DNA of 64,000 nt from 34-65-8 sp963529855 (GTDB lineage Bacteria; Pseudomonadota; Alphaproteobacteria; Sphingomonadales; Sphingomonadaceae), in contig CAURZK010000004.1 of the NCBI GenBank assembly GCA_963529855.1, positions 186,001 to 250,000 of the forward strand, in the 5' to 3' direction. Made by a program: the position numbers and the translations under genes. The notes beneath the pieces are model-generated. The model saw only the letters and a list, made by a program, of their open reading frames with translations, did not search any database and had not been told where the DNA came from. Below, piece after piece: positions 8,508-17,308 of the stretch. The number at the start of each line of letters is the position of its first letter. Position 1 is the first letter of the stretch.

Positions 8508-9500
8508 ATGAACGATATGAGTGACAAGAGCTTCGAGCCCAGCGACCGCACGGTCCTCGCGGCACCCGACACCACCGTGAAGGTGCGCGAAACGTTCGGG
8601 ATCGACATCGATTGGGAAGTGCCCGCCTTCTCCAAGGCGGATTCGCGCGTGCCCGATCTCGATGAAAGCTACGTATTCGATCCGGATACAACCCTGGCGA
8701 TCCTGGCGGGCTTCGCGCACGACCGCCGCGTGATGGTCCAGGGCTATCACGGCACGGGCAAGTCGACTCACATCGAACAGGTCGCGGCCCGCCTCAAATG
8801 GCCGTGCATCCGTATCAACCTCGACGCGCATATCAGCCGTATCGACTTGGTCGGTCGCGATGCAATCGTGCTGCGCGACGGGTTGCAGGTGACCGAGTTT
8901 CGCGAAGGTCTGCTGCCCTGGGCGTTGCAGCACCCGGTCGCGCTGGTGTTCGACGAATACGACGCGGGGCGTCCGGACGTGATGTTCGTGATCCAGCGCG
9001 TACTGGAACAGCAGGGCAAGCTGACCCTGCTCGACCAGAACCGGGTAATCCGGCCCGATCCGTATTTCCGCCTGTTTGCCACGGCCAACACGGTCGGGCT
9101 GGGCGATACGTCCGGTCTCTATCACGGCACCCAGGCCATCAACCAGGGGCAGATGGACCGTTGGAACATTGTCGTCGCGCTCAATTATCTGCCTGCCGCG
9201 ACCGAGCAGGCAGTGGTTGCAGCCAAGGCGCCGAAGACCGATGCCAAGGTCGTCGCCGACATGGTCAAGGTGGCCGACCTGACTCGGCAAGGCTTCATCA
9301 ACGGCGACATTTCGACCGTGATGAGTCCGCGCACGGTGATCACTTGGGCGCAGAATGCGGCGATCTTCAACGACGTCGGCTTCGCTTTTCGCCTGAGTTT
9401 CCTCAACAAGTGCGACGAGGCGGAACGGATGCTGGTGGCAGAATACTATCAGCGGGTGTTCGGTGTCGACTTGCCCGAAAGCGTGGTTGGCAAGGGATAA
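8508..9500 (+). CDS. cobS: CobS-type AAA+ ATPase (cobaltochelatase subunit)
   Basis: This MoxR-type AAA+ ATPase of 330 residues matches CobS. The N-terminal segment with FGIDIDWEVPAFSKADSRVP is followed by Walker A GYHGTGKST, Walker B LVFDEYDAG and sensor region FATANTVGLGDTSGLYHGTQ. CobS works with CobT as the ATPase of the CobNST complex inserting cobalt into hydrogenobyrinate diamide. The cobT partner, usually downstream, is not here: the next gene is a penicillin-binding protein 129 bp away. Many alphaproteobacteria keep cobST without the rest of the B12 pathway, so a different role is possible. ATG at 8517 is an alternative start. Confidence 0.88.
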   Translation: MNDMSDKSFEPSDRTVLAAPDTTVKVRETFGIDIDWEVPAFSKADSRVPDLDESYVFDPDTTLAILAGFAHDRRVMVQGYHGTGKSTHIEQVAARLKWPCIRINLDAHISRIDLVGRDAIVLRDGLQVTEFREGLLPWALQHPVALVFDEYDAGRPDVMFVIQRVLEQQGKLTLLDQNRVIRPDPYFRLFATANTVGLGDTSGLYHGTQAINQGQMDRWNIVVALNYLPAATEQAVVAAKAPKTDAKVVADMVKVADLTRQGFINGDISTVMSPRTVITWAQNAAIFNDVGFAFRLSFLNKCDEAERMLVAEYYQRVFGVDLPESVVGKG

Positions 9501-9629
9501 GGGCGCTGCCCGGTCAGGGTTCGTGCCGCGTGGTCAGGGCCTGCGAGGGTCCGATTTTCGACGCTGGTCGGGCGCCGTTCATCAGCAAGCCCCTACACAT
9601 AGCTGTATTGTTCCTATAGCACAGCTGCG

Positions 9630-11723
9630 ATGGGTCTGTTCGATTCACTGAACCGCAAGCGGGAGCCTGAGCCCGATGGCTGGCAATCCGCCGGCTATGG
9701 CTTTGCCCCCGACTACACCGATTGGGATGCCCGGCTGGCGCAGCTCGAGGATCGGCTCGAGGCGGAACGGCCGAAAACGCGGTGGTATCAACCCGCGCAC
9801 TGGCGGGCGCGGCGCAAGCGCTGGTGGCTGGTCCGGCTGGTCGCCGGGTTCCTGTTCGTCCTGATCCTGACCGTCGCTTTTCTGGCGGTAACCGCGCCGC
9901 TGTCGCGCTCGCTTCAGCCGATCGTGCCGCCCGAAATCACATTGCTGGCAGCTGATGGCACGCCGATCGCGCGCAACGGTGCGGTAGTGGACGAGCCGGT
10001 GCGCGTCGCTGATCTGCCGCCGCACGTGGTGGAAGCGTTTCTCGCGATCGAGGATCGGCGCTTCTACAGCCACTGGGGAATAGATCCGCGCGGGATCGCC
10101 CGAGCTGCCTTTACCGGCGTTGGCGGCGGCAGCACGATCACTCAGCAATTGGCCAAGTTCACGTTTCTGACCCCGGAGCAGACCCTGACGCGCAAGGCGC
10201 GGGAGGCCCTGATCGCTTTCTGGCTCGAAGCATGGCTGACCAAGGACGAAATTCTCGAACGCTATCTGTCCAATGCGTACTTCGGGGATAACACCTACGG
10301 CCTGCGCGCCGCGTCCCTGCACTATTTCTACCGCCAGCCGGAGAAGCTGCGGCCGGAACAGGCGGCCTTGCTGGCGGGACTGCTGCAGGCGCCGTCGCGC
10401 TATGCCCCGACCAAGAACTTCGACCGTGCGCGGGAGCGGATGGACCTGGTGGTCAAGTCGATGGTCGCGGCCGGTTACATGAGCGAGGCGGAAGCCGCCG
10501 CTTTGCCCGAACCTCGGCTCGATGTGCGTACTCGCAACGAACTTCCGACGGGGACTTATTTTGCGGACTGGGCGTTGCCCCAGGCGCGGAAGTTGGCCCA
10601 GCCAGGCTATGCCCGGCAAACGCTGACGACGACGCTCGATTCGCGGCTCCAGGGCATTGCCCGCAACGTCACTGCACGGGCGGGGCTGGGCGGGGCGCAA
10701 GTGGCGCTAGTGGCAATGCGCACCAATGGCGAAGTCGTGGCGATGATCGGGGGCAAGGATTACGCTACTTCGCCTTTCAACCGCGTCACCCAGGCGCGGC
10801 GCCAGCCCGGGTCCACGTTCAAGCTGTTCGTCTATATCGCCGCGCTGCGGGCCGGGCTCGATCCGGACGACATGATCGACAATTCCCAGATAACCGAAGG
10901 CAGTTACCGCCCCAAGAATGCGCGCGGAAATTATTCCGATGCACTGACGCTCGAAGATGCCTTTGCCCGGTCAAGCAATGTCGCGGCCGTGCGCCTGCTT
11001 CAGGAGGTCGGCAGCGAGGCGGTGATCGATGCCGCGCGCGATCTGGGGGTCCGCTCGCCTTTGGCGGAAGGGGATCCGAGCCTTGCCCTTGGCACCTCGA
11101 CAATGACCCTGATGGAACTCACCGCCGCCTACGCCGGTGTTGCGGGCAACCAGTTCCCGGTCGTGCCGCATGCCTTCCGACAGGAAGAGCAGGGCTGGTT
11201 TGCACGCCTGTGGGACGGGAAAAGCAGCCTGTCGCGCGGGGATCACGAGGATATCGAACAGATGCTCCGTGCCGCGATCAACCGGGGTACGGGGCGCGCG
11301 GCGATGCTGCGTGGGCCGAACTTCGGCAAGACGGGTACGACGCAGGATTACCGCGACGCGCTGTTCGTGGGCTATGCCGGTGACCTGGTGGTCGGTGTGT
11401 GGATCGGCAACGACGACAATACGCCGCTGTCGGGGATTGGCGGCGGCGATCTGCCCGCGCGCATCTGGCGAGATTTCATGAGCCAGGCGCTGGGCGAGCG
11501 GCAAGCGCCCCCGCGGCCGCGCCCCAACCCCAGTGGCCCGGTCGAGCCGCTTGACGTTCCCCAGCTAGAGGACATCCCGCTGGATGAAGCCGGTTCGCGC
11601 GTCAGCATCGATGGGGAAGGTGTGACCGTTTCGACCGACGTGGGCGGCATTCCGCTCGATCTCAGGGTGGATGAAAACGGAATCGGGGTGAGCCCGGGCG
11701 AAGACGAGCCGCCGCCCCGCTAG
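9630..11723 (+). CDS. Class A penicillin-binding protein (bifunctional peptidoglycan synthase)
   Basis: A 697-residue bifunctional murein synthase. A cytoplasmic N-terminus of about 65 residues is followed by one membrane helix (about 66-90). The GT51 transglycosylase comes next, with EDRRFYSHWG (E141) and GGSTITQQLAK, then the transpeptidase with S395-T-F-K398, SSN at 448-450 and KTGT at 567-570. It polymerises and cross-links glycan strands in the periplasm. The C-terminal 90 residues are Pro-rich then acidic and lie outside both domains. The stop overlaps the convergent thioesterase stop by 4 bp. Confidence 0.93.
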   Translation: MGLFDSLNRKREPEPDGWQSAGYGFAPDYTDWDARLAQLEDRLEAERPKTRWYQPAHWRARRKRWWLVRLVAGFLFVLILTVAFLAVTAPLSRSLQPIVPPEITLLAADGTPIARNGAVVDEPVRVADLPPHVVEAFLAIEDRRFYSHWGIDPRGIARAAFTGVGGGSTITQQLAKFTFLTPEQTLTRKAREALIAFWLEAWLTKDEILERYLSNAYFGDNTYGLRAASLHYFYRQPEKLRPEQAALLAGLLQAPSRYAPTKNFDRARERMDLVVKSMVAAGYMSEAEAAALPEPRLDVRTRNELPTGTYFADWALPQARKLAQPGYARQTLTTTLDSRLQGIARNVTARAGLGGAQVALVAMRTNGEVVAMIGGKDYATSPFNRVTQARRQPGSTFKLFVYIAALRAGLDPDDMIDNSQITEGSYRPKNARGNYSDALTLEDAFARSSNVAAVRLLQEVGSEAVIDAARDLGVRSPLAEGDPSLALGTSTMTLMELTAAYAGVAGNQFPVVPHAFRQEEQGWFARLWDGKSSLSRGDHEDIEQMLRAAINRGTGRAAMLRGPNFGKTGTTQDYRDALFVGYAGDLVVGVWIGNDDNTPLSGIGGGDLPARIWRDFMSQALGERQAPPRPRPNPSGPVEPLDVPQLEDIPLDEAGSRVSIDGEGVTVSTDVGGIPLDLRVDENGIGVSPGEDEPPPR

Positions 11724-12124
11724 GCGGCGGGATCCGCCATCAGGATGTTCATCACCGCCGTTGCCACGGGGCGGGCGGGATTGTCCTGCCAGGCGGTAAC
11801 TTCGATATTGGCATTACGCCGGCCCAGCCGGGTGATGCGGCCCTGCGCATAAGTCGTCCGGTTCTTTGCCGCGCTCAGGAACTGCACAGTGATCCCGATC
11901 GGCTTGATGCGCGCTGTCCGCCCCTGCCGTTTCAGTTCCGCGCGCAAGGCGGCATAGCCCGCGTTTTCAAGCAGGCCGCTGGTGGCCCCGCCATGAAATA
12001 CCGTCGGGCGGCCTTCGACGATCGGATCGAACGGCAATGCGAGCAAGGGCGATCCTTCATCACCCGGCTCGATCGTGATGCCCAGCGAACGGGCATAGGC
12101 TGGCAGGTCCACCTCGTCGCTCAT
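11720..12124 (-). CDS. PaaI-family hotdog thioesterase (distal copy)
   Basis: A 134-residue single hotdog-domain protein with the motif FDPIVEGRPTVFHGGATSGLLENAG, abbreviated here to its core VFHGGATSGLLENAG, typical of the PaaI/YbgC group that hydrolyses acyl-CoA thioesters. It is the last gene of the nine-gene minus-strand chain and starts inside the stop of the preceding, related thioesterase (ATGA overlap at 12121-12124). The pair are diverged paralogs and could form a heteromer; the acyl substrate is unknown. Confidence 0.85.
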   Translation of the reverse strand: MSDEVDLPAYARSLGITIEPGDEGSPLLALPFDPIVEGRPTVFHGGATSGLLENAGYAALRAELKRQGRTARIKPIGITVQFLSAAKNRTTYAQGRITRLGRRNANIEVTAWQDNPARPVATAVMNILMADPAA

Positions 12125-12576
12125 ACAGCCCGCCAAGGTGTGGTCATGAAGACGCCGGCGATGTGCGCGACGGGATCGTCAGGGTCGCCATCGTGCGCGA
12201 CACCGCGGACGAATGCGGCAGAGCGGGTCCGGCGATAACACTGTACCCGGCCATTGACGGCTGCCCGGGGGCGGGCGGGACGCATGTAGTCGACGCGCAG
12301 GTCCAGCGTCGCGACGGGTTCGAACACTCCGGACGTCGACCAGATCGCCATGCCCGCCGCCATGTCCATCAGACTGATGATCGGGCCGGAAGCCAGTATC
12401 CCGGTGCCGTCTTCGCCCACCAGATCCTCGCGCCAGGGCAAGGCCAGTTCGACCCAGTCGGCACCGTGCGCGATGTAGTGAAGCCCCAGCCAACCGGGGT
12501 GCCCGCGGCCCAGGATGAACCTGGACACGAGCGCGGGATCGAAGCCGCCCTGGGGCTGTTGCGGTTCGCTGGTCAA
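12121..12576 (-). CDS. PaaI-family hotdog thioesterase (proximal copy)
   Basis: This 151-residue hotdog protein has the family core GPIISLMDMAAGMAIWS (central helix) and the strand VATLDLRVDYMRPARPR that lines the acyl-CoA site. The length is normal for PaaI thioesterases. It overlaps ruvX by 4 bp upstream and the second thioesterase by 4 bp downstream, so all three should be translated from one message. No specific acyl-CoA can be assigned. Confidence 0.87.
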   Translation of the reverse strand: MTSEPQQPQGGFDPALVSRFILGRGHPGWLGLHYIAHGADWVELALPWREDLVGEDGTGILASGPIISLMDMAAGMAIWSTSGVFEPVATLDLRVDYMRPARPRAAVNGRVQCYRRTRSAAFVRGVAHDGDPDDPVAHIAGVFMTTPWRAV

Positions 12577-13058
12577 AACACGGACCCGGCAAGCGCATCT
12601 ATCGCCGCCTGGAGAATGACGGCGGCGGCATGACTGTCGATTTTCTCAGCGCGCTTGGCGCGGCTCATGTCCTGCCCGATCATGGCGCGTTCGGCACTGG
12701 CGGTGGACAGTCGTTCGTCCCACAGCAGTACCGGCAGCGCGAAAGCCTCGGCCAGATTGCGTGCGTAAGCGCGGCTCGACTGGGCGCGCGGTCCTTCGCT
12801 GCCATCCATGTTGCGCGGCAAGCCGATTACGATCCCGCGCACGCGGCGATCGGCGATCAGTGCAGCCAAGGCCTCGCGATCGCGCCCGAATTTGCCGCGC
12901 TCCAGCGTCTTGCCCGGGGACGCGAATTGCCAGCTGGCGTCGCACAGCGCGATGCCGATCGTGCGGGTGCCGAGATCGAGACCAAGCAGCGCGCCGCCAT
13001 CGGGCAACGCGTCACTGAATTCTGCCGCACTCGACGTGATCAGTGCGCCGCTCGCCAT
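12573..13058 (-). CDS. ruvX: Holliday junction resolvase RuvX (YqgF family)
   Basis: This RNase H-fold protein of 161 residues carries GLDLGTRTIGIA with the first catalytic Asp, GIVIGLPRNMDGSEG, WDERLSTASAE and the C-terminal DSHAAAVILQ with the last acidic residue. In E. coli YqgF is essential and processes the 5' end of 16S rRNA precursor; a junction-resolving role is suggested by fold and the RuvX name. An N-terminal extension of about 20 residues precedes the domain. The gene overlaps the DUF3089 gene by 19 bp. Confidence 0.93.
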   Translation of the reverse strand: MASGALITSSAAEFSDALPDGGALLGLDLGTRTIGIALCDASWQFASPGKTLERGKFGRDREALAALIADRRVRGIVIGLPRNMDGSEGPRAQSSRAYARNLAEAFALPVLLWDERLSTASAERAMIGQDMSRAKRAEKIDSHAAAVILQAAIDALAGSVF

Positions 13059-14179
13059 GCCTCGACCCGCTTCGCCACGTCACGCTGCAGGTTCCGCCAG
13101 AACAGCGGGATGTCATAGACGTGGTAATTGTTGCCCGGCAGCACGGCGTCGCCGACCTCGGGCGGATCGCCGATCAACAGCAGCCCACGCCGGTTGCAGC
13201 GGGCGGGCACCGCGCCCGGGACCAGTTCGCCGGTGGTGTATTCCGCATCCGGGATCAGAGTGCCCAGATTTGCCTCCGCTTCGGCCGCGCCGCCAACCGT
13301 TCCGGTCAAGGGGTTGGTGCACAGGATGGGAGTGTCGCCGCGCAGCTCCCCATTGGCAGCACGCGATTCGCCGTAGCTGGTGAGCAGACGGCGTGGATCG
13401 GCCGGTTCGGCGAAGCTCGACCAGCTCATGATGCAACCCGCCTGGGCAGCGGTCGCACATGCCGGCAGGCCCAGCGTGGGCAAGTCGTGCTCCACGGAAA
13501 TCGGCCAGCCGATCGCATAAACCGCTGCCACGCGGGGGGCCACTTCGCTGGCCGCCACTTCATCACGCAGCAAGCGGAGCAGGTGGAGCGCACCCTGACT
13601 GTGCCCGGCCAGCACGATCGGCGTGTCTGGCTCGATACTGGACAGGAAATAGGCGAAGGCCTGCTGCACGTCGCGATAAGCCGCATCGATTGCCTGCTGG
13701 CCTTCGGGCTCGTTCGTGAGGAATGCGCCGAACGTCGCCTGGCGATAACGCGGAGCCCAGATTTCGCTGGCCTGATTGAATGGACTGGCCATGCCGCGAA
13801 CGTAAAGCCGCGCGATACGCTGCGATTCTGCATGTTCCAGCGGCGCGTTCCAGTTCGACCGGTCCAGATAGCTGGTCGGATGGACGAAAAAGACAGCGAA
13901 ATCGCTGGGCTTCTCGACAGGAACGGCCGGCTTCGTACCGTCTTCCTGGCGAAGCGCCGGCTGCCAGCGGGCCGGGTCATCCACGCCGATGCCCGGCCGG
14001 GAAAACCACATGGCCGGATCCTGGTAGGCGTTGTCCGCAAGCGCTTCCTGCTCGACGAATTCACCGCTTGGGACGAAGGCGAAGTCGGCGGCGCGATCCC
14101 ACCAGATGTACAGGGCGAATCCGGTGGCGATCACTAGGAACGTAAGTACGGCAATGATATTGAGGAATTTGCGGACCAT
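13040..14179 (-). CDS. DUF3089 alpha/beta-hydrolase-like membrane-anchored protein
   Basis: A 379-residue protein with one N-terminal membrane helix (about residues 5-28, ending before WWDRAADF) and a large extracytoplasmic DUF3089 domain. The nucleophile elbow GHSQGALHLLRLL and the aromatic-rich FVHPTSYLDRSNWNAP near the domain start support an alpha/beta-hydrolase (lipase/esterase-like) fold. The natural substrate is unknown. The start codon overlaps the upstream AI-2E gene stop as TGATG, and its own stop lies inside ruvX, so it is translationally linked on both sides. Confidence 0.82.
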   Translation of the reverse strand: MVRKFLNIIAVLTFLVIATGFALYIWWDRAADFAFVPSGEFVEQEALADNAYQDPAMWFSRPGIGVDDPARWQPALRQEDGTKPAVPVEKPSDFAVFFVHPTSYLDRSNWNAPLEHAESQRIARLYVRGMASPFNQASEIWAPRYRQATFGAFLTNEPEGQQAIDAAYRDVQQAFAYFLSSIEPDTPIVLAGHSQGALHLLRLLRDEVAASEVAPRVAAVYAIGWPISVEHDLPTLGLPACATAAQAGCIMSWSSFAEPADPRRLLTSYGESRAANGELRGDTPILCTNPLTGTVGGAAEAEANLGTLIPDAEYTTGELVPGAVPARCNRRGLLLIGDPPEVGDAVLPGNNYHVYDIPLFWRNLQRDVAKRVEAWRAAH

Positions 14180-15264
14180 CAGGCGGGATTGCTTTCCATT
14201 GCCTCTTCCCGGTTGCCGCCGCCATTTTCGATGCGTGCCGAACGGCGTTCCAACGCCACCTTGATCATCGCAAGCATGGGGTCGGCCAGCGCGAGGCCCA
14301 GGATCCCGAACAGGACACCGAAAATCAGCTGGGCGGAAAGGACCAGCGCGGGGGCGAGATCGACCGTCTTCTTGGCGATCATCGGGATCAACACATAGCC
14401 GTCGAAATTCTGGACCAGCAGATAAACGAAGATCGTGTAGATCCCCATTTCCGTTCCGCCCGAGAAGCCGACCAGCACCATCAGCACGCCCGAAATGATC
14501 GCGCCCACGTTCGGGATGAACACCAGCAAGCCGGTGATCAGCCCAAGCAGGACCGCCATCGGCACGCCATAGATCGCCAGCGCGGCCCAGGTGAACAGCC
14601 CCTCCAGCACCATGCCAAGCAGGCGACCGGCCAGCAGCCGGCGCATGGTATAGGCCTGATGGCTGATCGTGTCGAAGAAGGCCGGACGGTGTTCTTCCGG
14701 CACCATCCAGGCAACCCCGCGCTCGTACACGCGCGGATCGGCGGCGAGATAGACACCGATGATGACGATCAGCAGCATCGTCGTCAGCCCGCCGAACAGC
14801 CCACCGATCGCGCGCGTAACGGTACCGACGCCGCTGATCAGGTTTCCGGCCATCGACTGGATGTCGGAAGCGCTGACCGCAAAGCCTTGTTCGCGCAGGA
14901 AGGCGACGAGGGCACCCAGCTGCTGCGTGACGATACCGGGGAACTCGGCCGCTTGCGCTGCGATCTGCTGGCCCGCAAACATCAGCAGCCATGCCAGGAA
15001 GGCTGCGGTCAGCAGCAGGACGATCGTTACCCGCCAGCCGCGCCCGATCTTGAGAACGCGGCCCAGCAGGCGCGCCCCGCCGTCGATCATGGCCGCAAAA
15101 ACCAGAGCGCCAAAAATCACCAGCAGCGATTGCGAAATCCAGATGGCCAGCACGACCAGGCCGATGACCGCAGCCCAGATGAACGCCCGGGTCGCTTCGA
15201 ACCGCAGACGGTTGTTTTCGATGCGGGTCGGGCTCGCGCCTACGGCGGCCGGCTCGTCGCTCAT
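14179..15264 (-). CDS. AI-2E family transporter (PerM-like permease)
   Basis: The 361-residue membrane protein has about eight hydrophobic segments in the AI-2E/PerM pattern, including FIWAAVIGLVVLAIWISQSL and, near the end, the conserved VQNFDGYVLIPMIAKKTVDL. Characterised relatives include the autoinducer-2 exporter TqsA and Na+/H+ or permease-like members; no quorum-signal gene is nearby, so the cargo is open. The start at 15264 forms an ATGA overlap with lepB and puts MSDEPA first. Confidence 0.88.
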   Translation of the reverse strand: MSDEPAAVGASPTRIENNRLRFEATRAFIWAAVIGLVVLAIWISQSLLVIFGALVFAAMIDGGARLLGRVLKIGRGWRVTIVLLLTAAFLAWLLMFAGQQIAAQAAEFPGIVTQQLGALVAFLREQGFAVSASDIQSMAGNLISGVGTVTRAIGGLFGGLTTMLLIVIIGVYLAADPRVYERGVAWMVPEEHRPAFFDTISHQAYTMRRLLAGRLLGMVLEGLFTWAALAIYGVPMAVLLGLITGLLVFIPNVGAIISGVLMVLVGFSGGTEMGIYTIFVYLLVQNFDGYVLIPMIAKKTVDLAPALVLSAQLIFGVLFGILGLALADPMLAMIKVALERRSARIENGGGNREEAMESNPA

Positions 15265-16157
15265 CGGGCGGCGCGCTCTTGCACCAGGGGAGGGCGCAGG
15301 GTCGTCCACGCCCGCTCACCGCGTAGCGAGGTGAACCATGTCACCGGGTTCCAGGTAGTCGTACCGTCGAGCGAGAAGGTGATGAATTCCGCGCGGCCCC
15401 CGATGTTTTCGAGCGGAACAGGGCCGCCCAGGCCGCCGCCGAAATTCGGGTCGACCGGCGCGCGGCTGTCAGCCGAGTGATCGCGGTTGTCGCCCATGAC
15501 GAAGACGTGGCCTTCCGGAACGACTTGCGGGCCGTAATTGTCGTAGCCGGCGTCGATATCCTCGTTGACAACCAGATAGGTCGCACCGTTCGGCAGGGTC
15601 TCGCGCGCGACCGGCACGTTGTAGACCGGGACACCTGCGGAGTTGCGCCCGCGATAGACATCGAAGTCAGCCAGGCATGGCTCGCCATAGGCGCACTGGT
15701 GCTGGTCGCTCGCCACCGGGATTTGCAGGGCAGGTTCGATTTCCTGCGGGATCGCTTCACCGTTCAGGAATATCCGCCCGCCGCGCACCTCTATGGTATC
15801 GCCGGGCAGCGCCACTACGCGCTTGATGTAATCCTCGTCCCGGACCGGGTGTACCGGGATGACGATATCGCCGTATTCAGGCGTGTCGGGCCAGATCCTC
15901 CAGTCGGAACGCGGCAGCAGATGGAACGAGACTGATGCCCACGACCACCCATAGGGATATTTGCTTACCACCAGCCGGTCGCCGACCATCAGGCTCGGCA
16001 TCATCGACGTGCTGGGAATGTAGAACGGTTTGGCAATAAAACTGTGGAATGCCAGCACCGCGAGCAGCATCAGCGCCAGGCCGCGCAGTTCCGCGATCCA
16101 GTTGACTTTGTCTTCCTTGGGCTTTTCGTCGGTCACGGCGGCGAGGGCATTACTCAT
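15261..16157 (-). CDS. lepB: Signal peptidase I
   Basis: LepB cleaves signal peptides from exported proteins. The 298-residue protein has one N-terminal membrane helix (about 22-40), nucleophile S51 in PSTSMMPSL, the general base K112 in DYIKRVVALPGD and the box E motif GDNRDHSADSR. Cys residues in QCAYGEPCLADF sit in the beta insertion found in Gram-negative enzymes. It lies in the pyrE-pdxJ-acpS-lepB order known from alphaproteobacteria, but rnc and era, which often follow, are absent here. Confidence 0.96.
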   Translation of the reverse strand: MSNALAAVTDEKPKEDKVNWIAELRGLALMLLAVLAFHSFIAKPFYIPSTSMMPSLMVGDRLVVSKYPYGWSWASVSFHLLPRSDWRIWPDTPEYGDIVIPVHPVRDEDYIKRVVALPGDTIEVRGGRIFLNGEAIPQEIEPALQIPVASDQHQCAYGEPCLADFDVYRGRNSAGVPVYNVPVARETLPNGATYLVVNEDIDAGYDNYGPQVVPEGHVFVMGDNRDHSADSRAPVDPNFGGGLGGPVPLENIGGRAEFITFSLDGTTTWNPVTWFTSLRGERAWTTLRPPLVQERAAR

Positions 16158-16555
16158 AGAGGGCGGGCCTCGATGATCACGAAGGCCTGCGCCCATGGAT
16201 GATCATCAGTGAGAGTGAGATGAACGACCGCCTCATGGCCGGGCGGCGTCAATTCCGCAAGCCGCTTGGCCGCTCCCTGGGTCAGCGAAAGCGTGGGCGC
16301 GCCGGAGGGGGCGTTCACCACGCCGATATCTTTCATGTAGACGCCGCGATAGAAGCCTGTGCCGACAGCTTTCGAAAAGGCCTCCTTTGCAGCAAAGCGC
16401 TTGGCATAGGTCCCGGCGCGGGTGAATGGGCGCTTGGCGGCCTTGGCGCGCTCCACTTCGGTGAAACAGCGTTGTTCGAACCTGTCGCCATGCCGGTCGA
16501 GCGCCTTTTGAATCCGCTCTATATTGCACAGGTCCGAGCCAAGCCCGATAATCAC
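16154..16555 (-). CDS. acpS: Holo-[acyl-carrier-protein] synthase
   Basis: AcpS transfers phosphopantetheine from CoA to acyl carrier protein. The 133-residue protein has the N-terminal GLGSDLCNIERIQKAL with the Mg-binding Asp and the second motif RFAAKEAFSKAVGTG with the metal-binding Glu and catalytic Lys. The length is typical. It overlaps pdxJ and lepB by 4 bp each. Confidence 0.96.
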   Translation of the reverse strand: MIIGLGSDLCNIERIQKALDRHGDRFEQRCFTEVERAKAAKRPFTRAGTYAKRFAAKEAFSKAVGTGFYRGVYMKDIGVVNAPSGAPTLSLTQGAAKRLAELTPPGHEAVVHLTLTDDHPWAQAFVIIEARPL

Positions 16556-17307
16556 CGCGCGTCGTCCATAAGGTCGCGCATCCGGCGGACGCTGGCTTCC
16601 AGACCAGTGAATATCGCCTCGCCGATCAGGTAGTGACCGATGTTGAGTTCGGCGAGCTGCGGAATAGCTGCAATCGGCTGTACGTTTTCATATGTAAGGC
16701 CGTGCCCGGCGTGCGGTTCGATGCCGTTCTTGGCAGCGAGCGCAGCCATATCGGCGATGCGGCGCAGTTCGCTCGCAGTGCGCTCCCCATCGCCATCGAG
16801 ATGGGCGTGGGCATACTCACCGGTATGGAATTCCACAACCGGCGCGCCAAGGCGCAGAGCGGCGTCGAGTTGCCGCTCGCTCGCTTCGATGAACAGGCTG
16901 ACCCGGATGCCCGCATCCTGAAGACGTGAGACAATGGGAACCAGCGTATTGTGAAGGCCAGCCGCGTCGAGACCGCCCTCGGTCGTGCGTTCCTCTCGCT
17001 TTTCCGGCACGATGCAGGCGGCGTGCGGCTTATGGCGCAGCGCGATTGCCAGCATTTCCTCGGTCGCCGCCATTTCCAGGTTGAGCGGCAAGTCGGTCGC
17101 CGCCTGGATCCGGGCGAGGTCGTCGTCGCGGATGTGGCGGCGATCCTCGCGCAGGTGCGCAGTGATGCCATCACCGCCGCAGGCCGCCACGATCTGGGCC
17201 GCACGCACGGGATCGGGATGCTCACCACCACGGGCATTGCGGATGGTCGCGACGTGGTCGATATTGACGCCCAGCCTGAGCGGGCGGGGGCTAGGTTCGC
17301 TGGTCAA
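16552..17307 (-). CDS. pdxJ: Pyridoxine 5'-phosphate synthase
   Basis: PdxJ condenses 1-deoxyxylulose 5-phosphate with 3-amino-2-oxopropyl phosphate to make pyridoxine 5'-phosphate. The 251-residue barrel shows LGVNIDHVATIRNARGG, DGITAHLREDRRHI with catalytic His and Arg, LNLEMAATEEM and the C-terminal ELNIGHYLIGEAIF phosphate site. It has a 1-bp gap to pyrE and a 4-bp overlap with acpS. Confidence 0.97.
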   Translation of the reverse strand: MTSEPSPRPLRLGVNIDHVATIRNARGGEHPDPVRAAQIVAACGGDGITAHLREDRRHIRDDDLARIQAATDLPLNLEMAATEEMLAIALRHKPHAACIVPEKREERTTEGGLDAAGLHNTLVPIVSRLQDAGIRVSLFIEASERQLDAALRLGAPVVEFHTGEYAHAHLDGDGERTASELRRIADMAALAAKNGIEPHAGHGLTYENVQPIAAIPQLAELNIGHYLIGEAIFTGLEASVRRMRDLMDDAR

Positions 17308-17308
17308 T

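Noticed and set aside
13040..15319. One 759-codon frame joining the DUF3089 protein to upstream sequence
   Set aside because: The N-terminal half is a shadow of the AI-2E transporter gene; the true start is the ATG at 14179 before a membrane helix.
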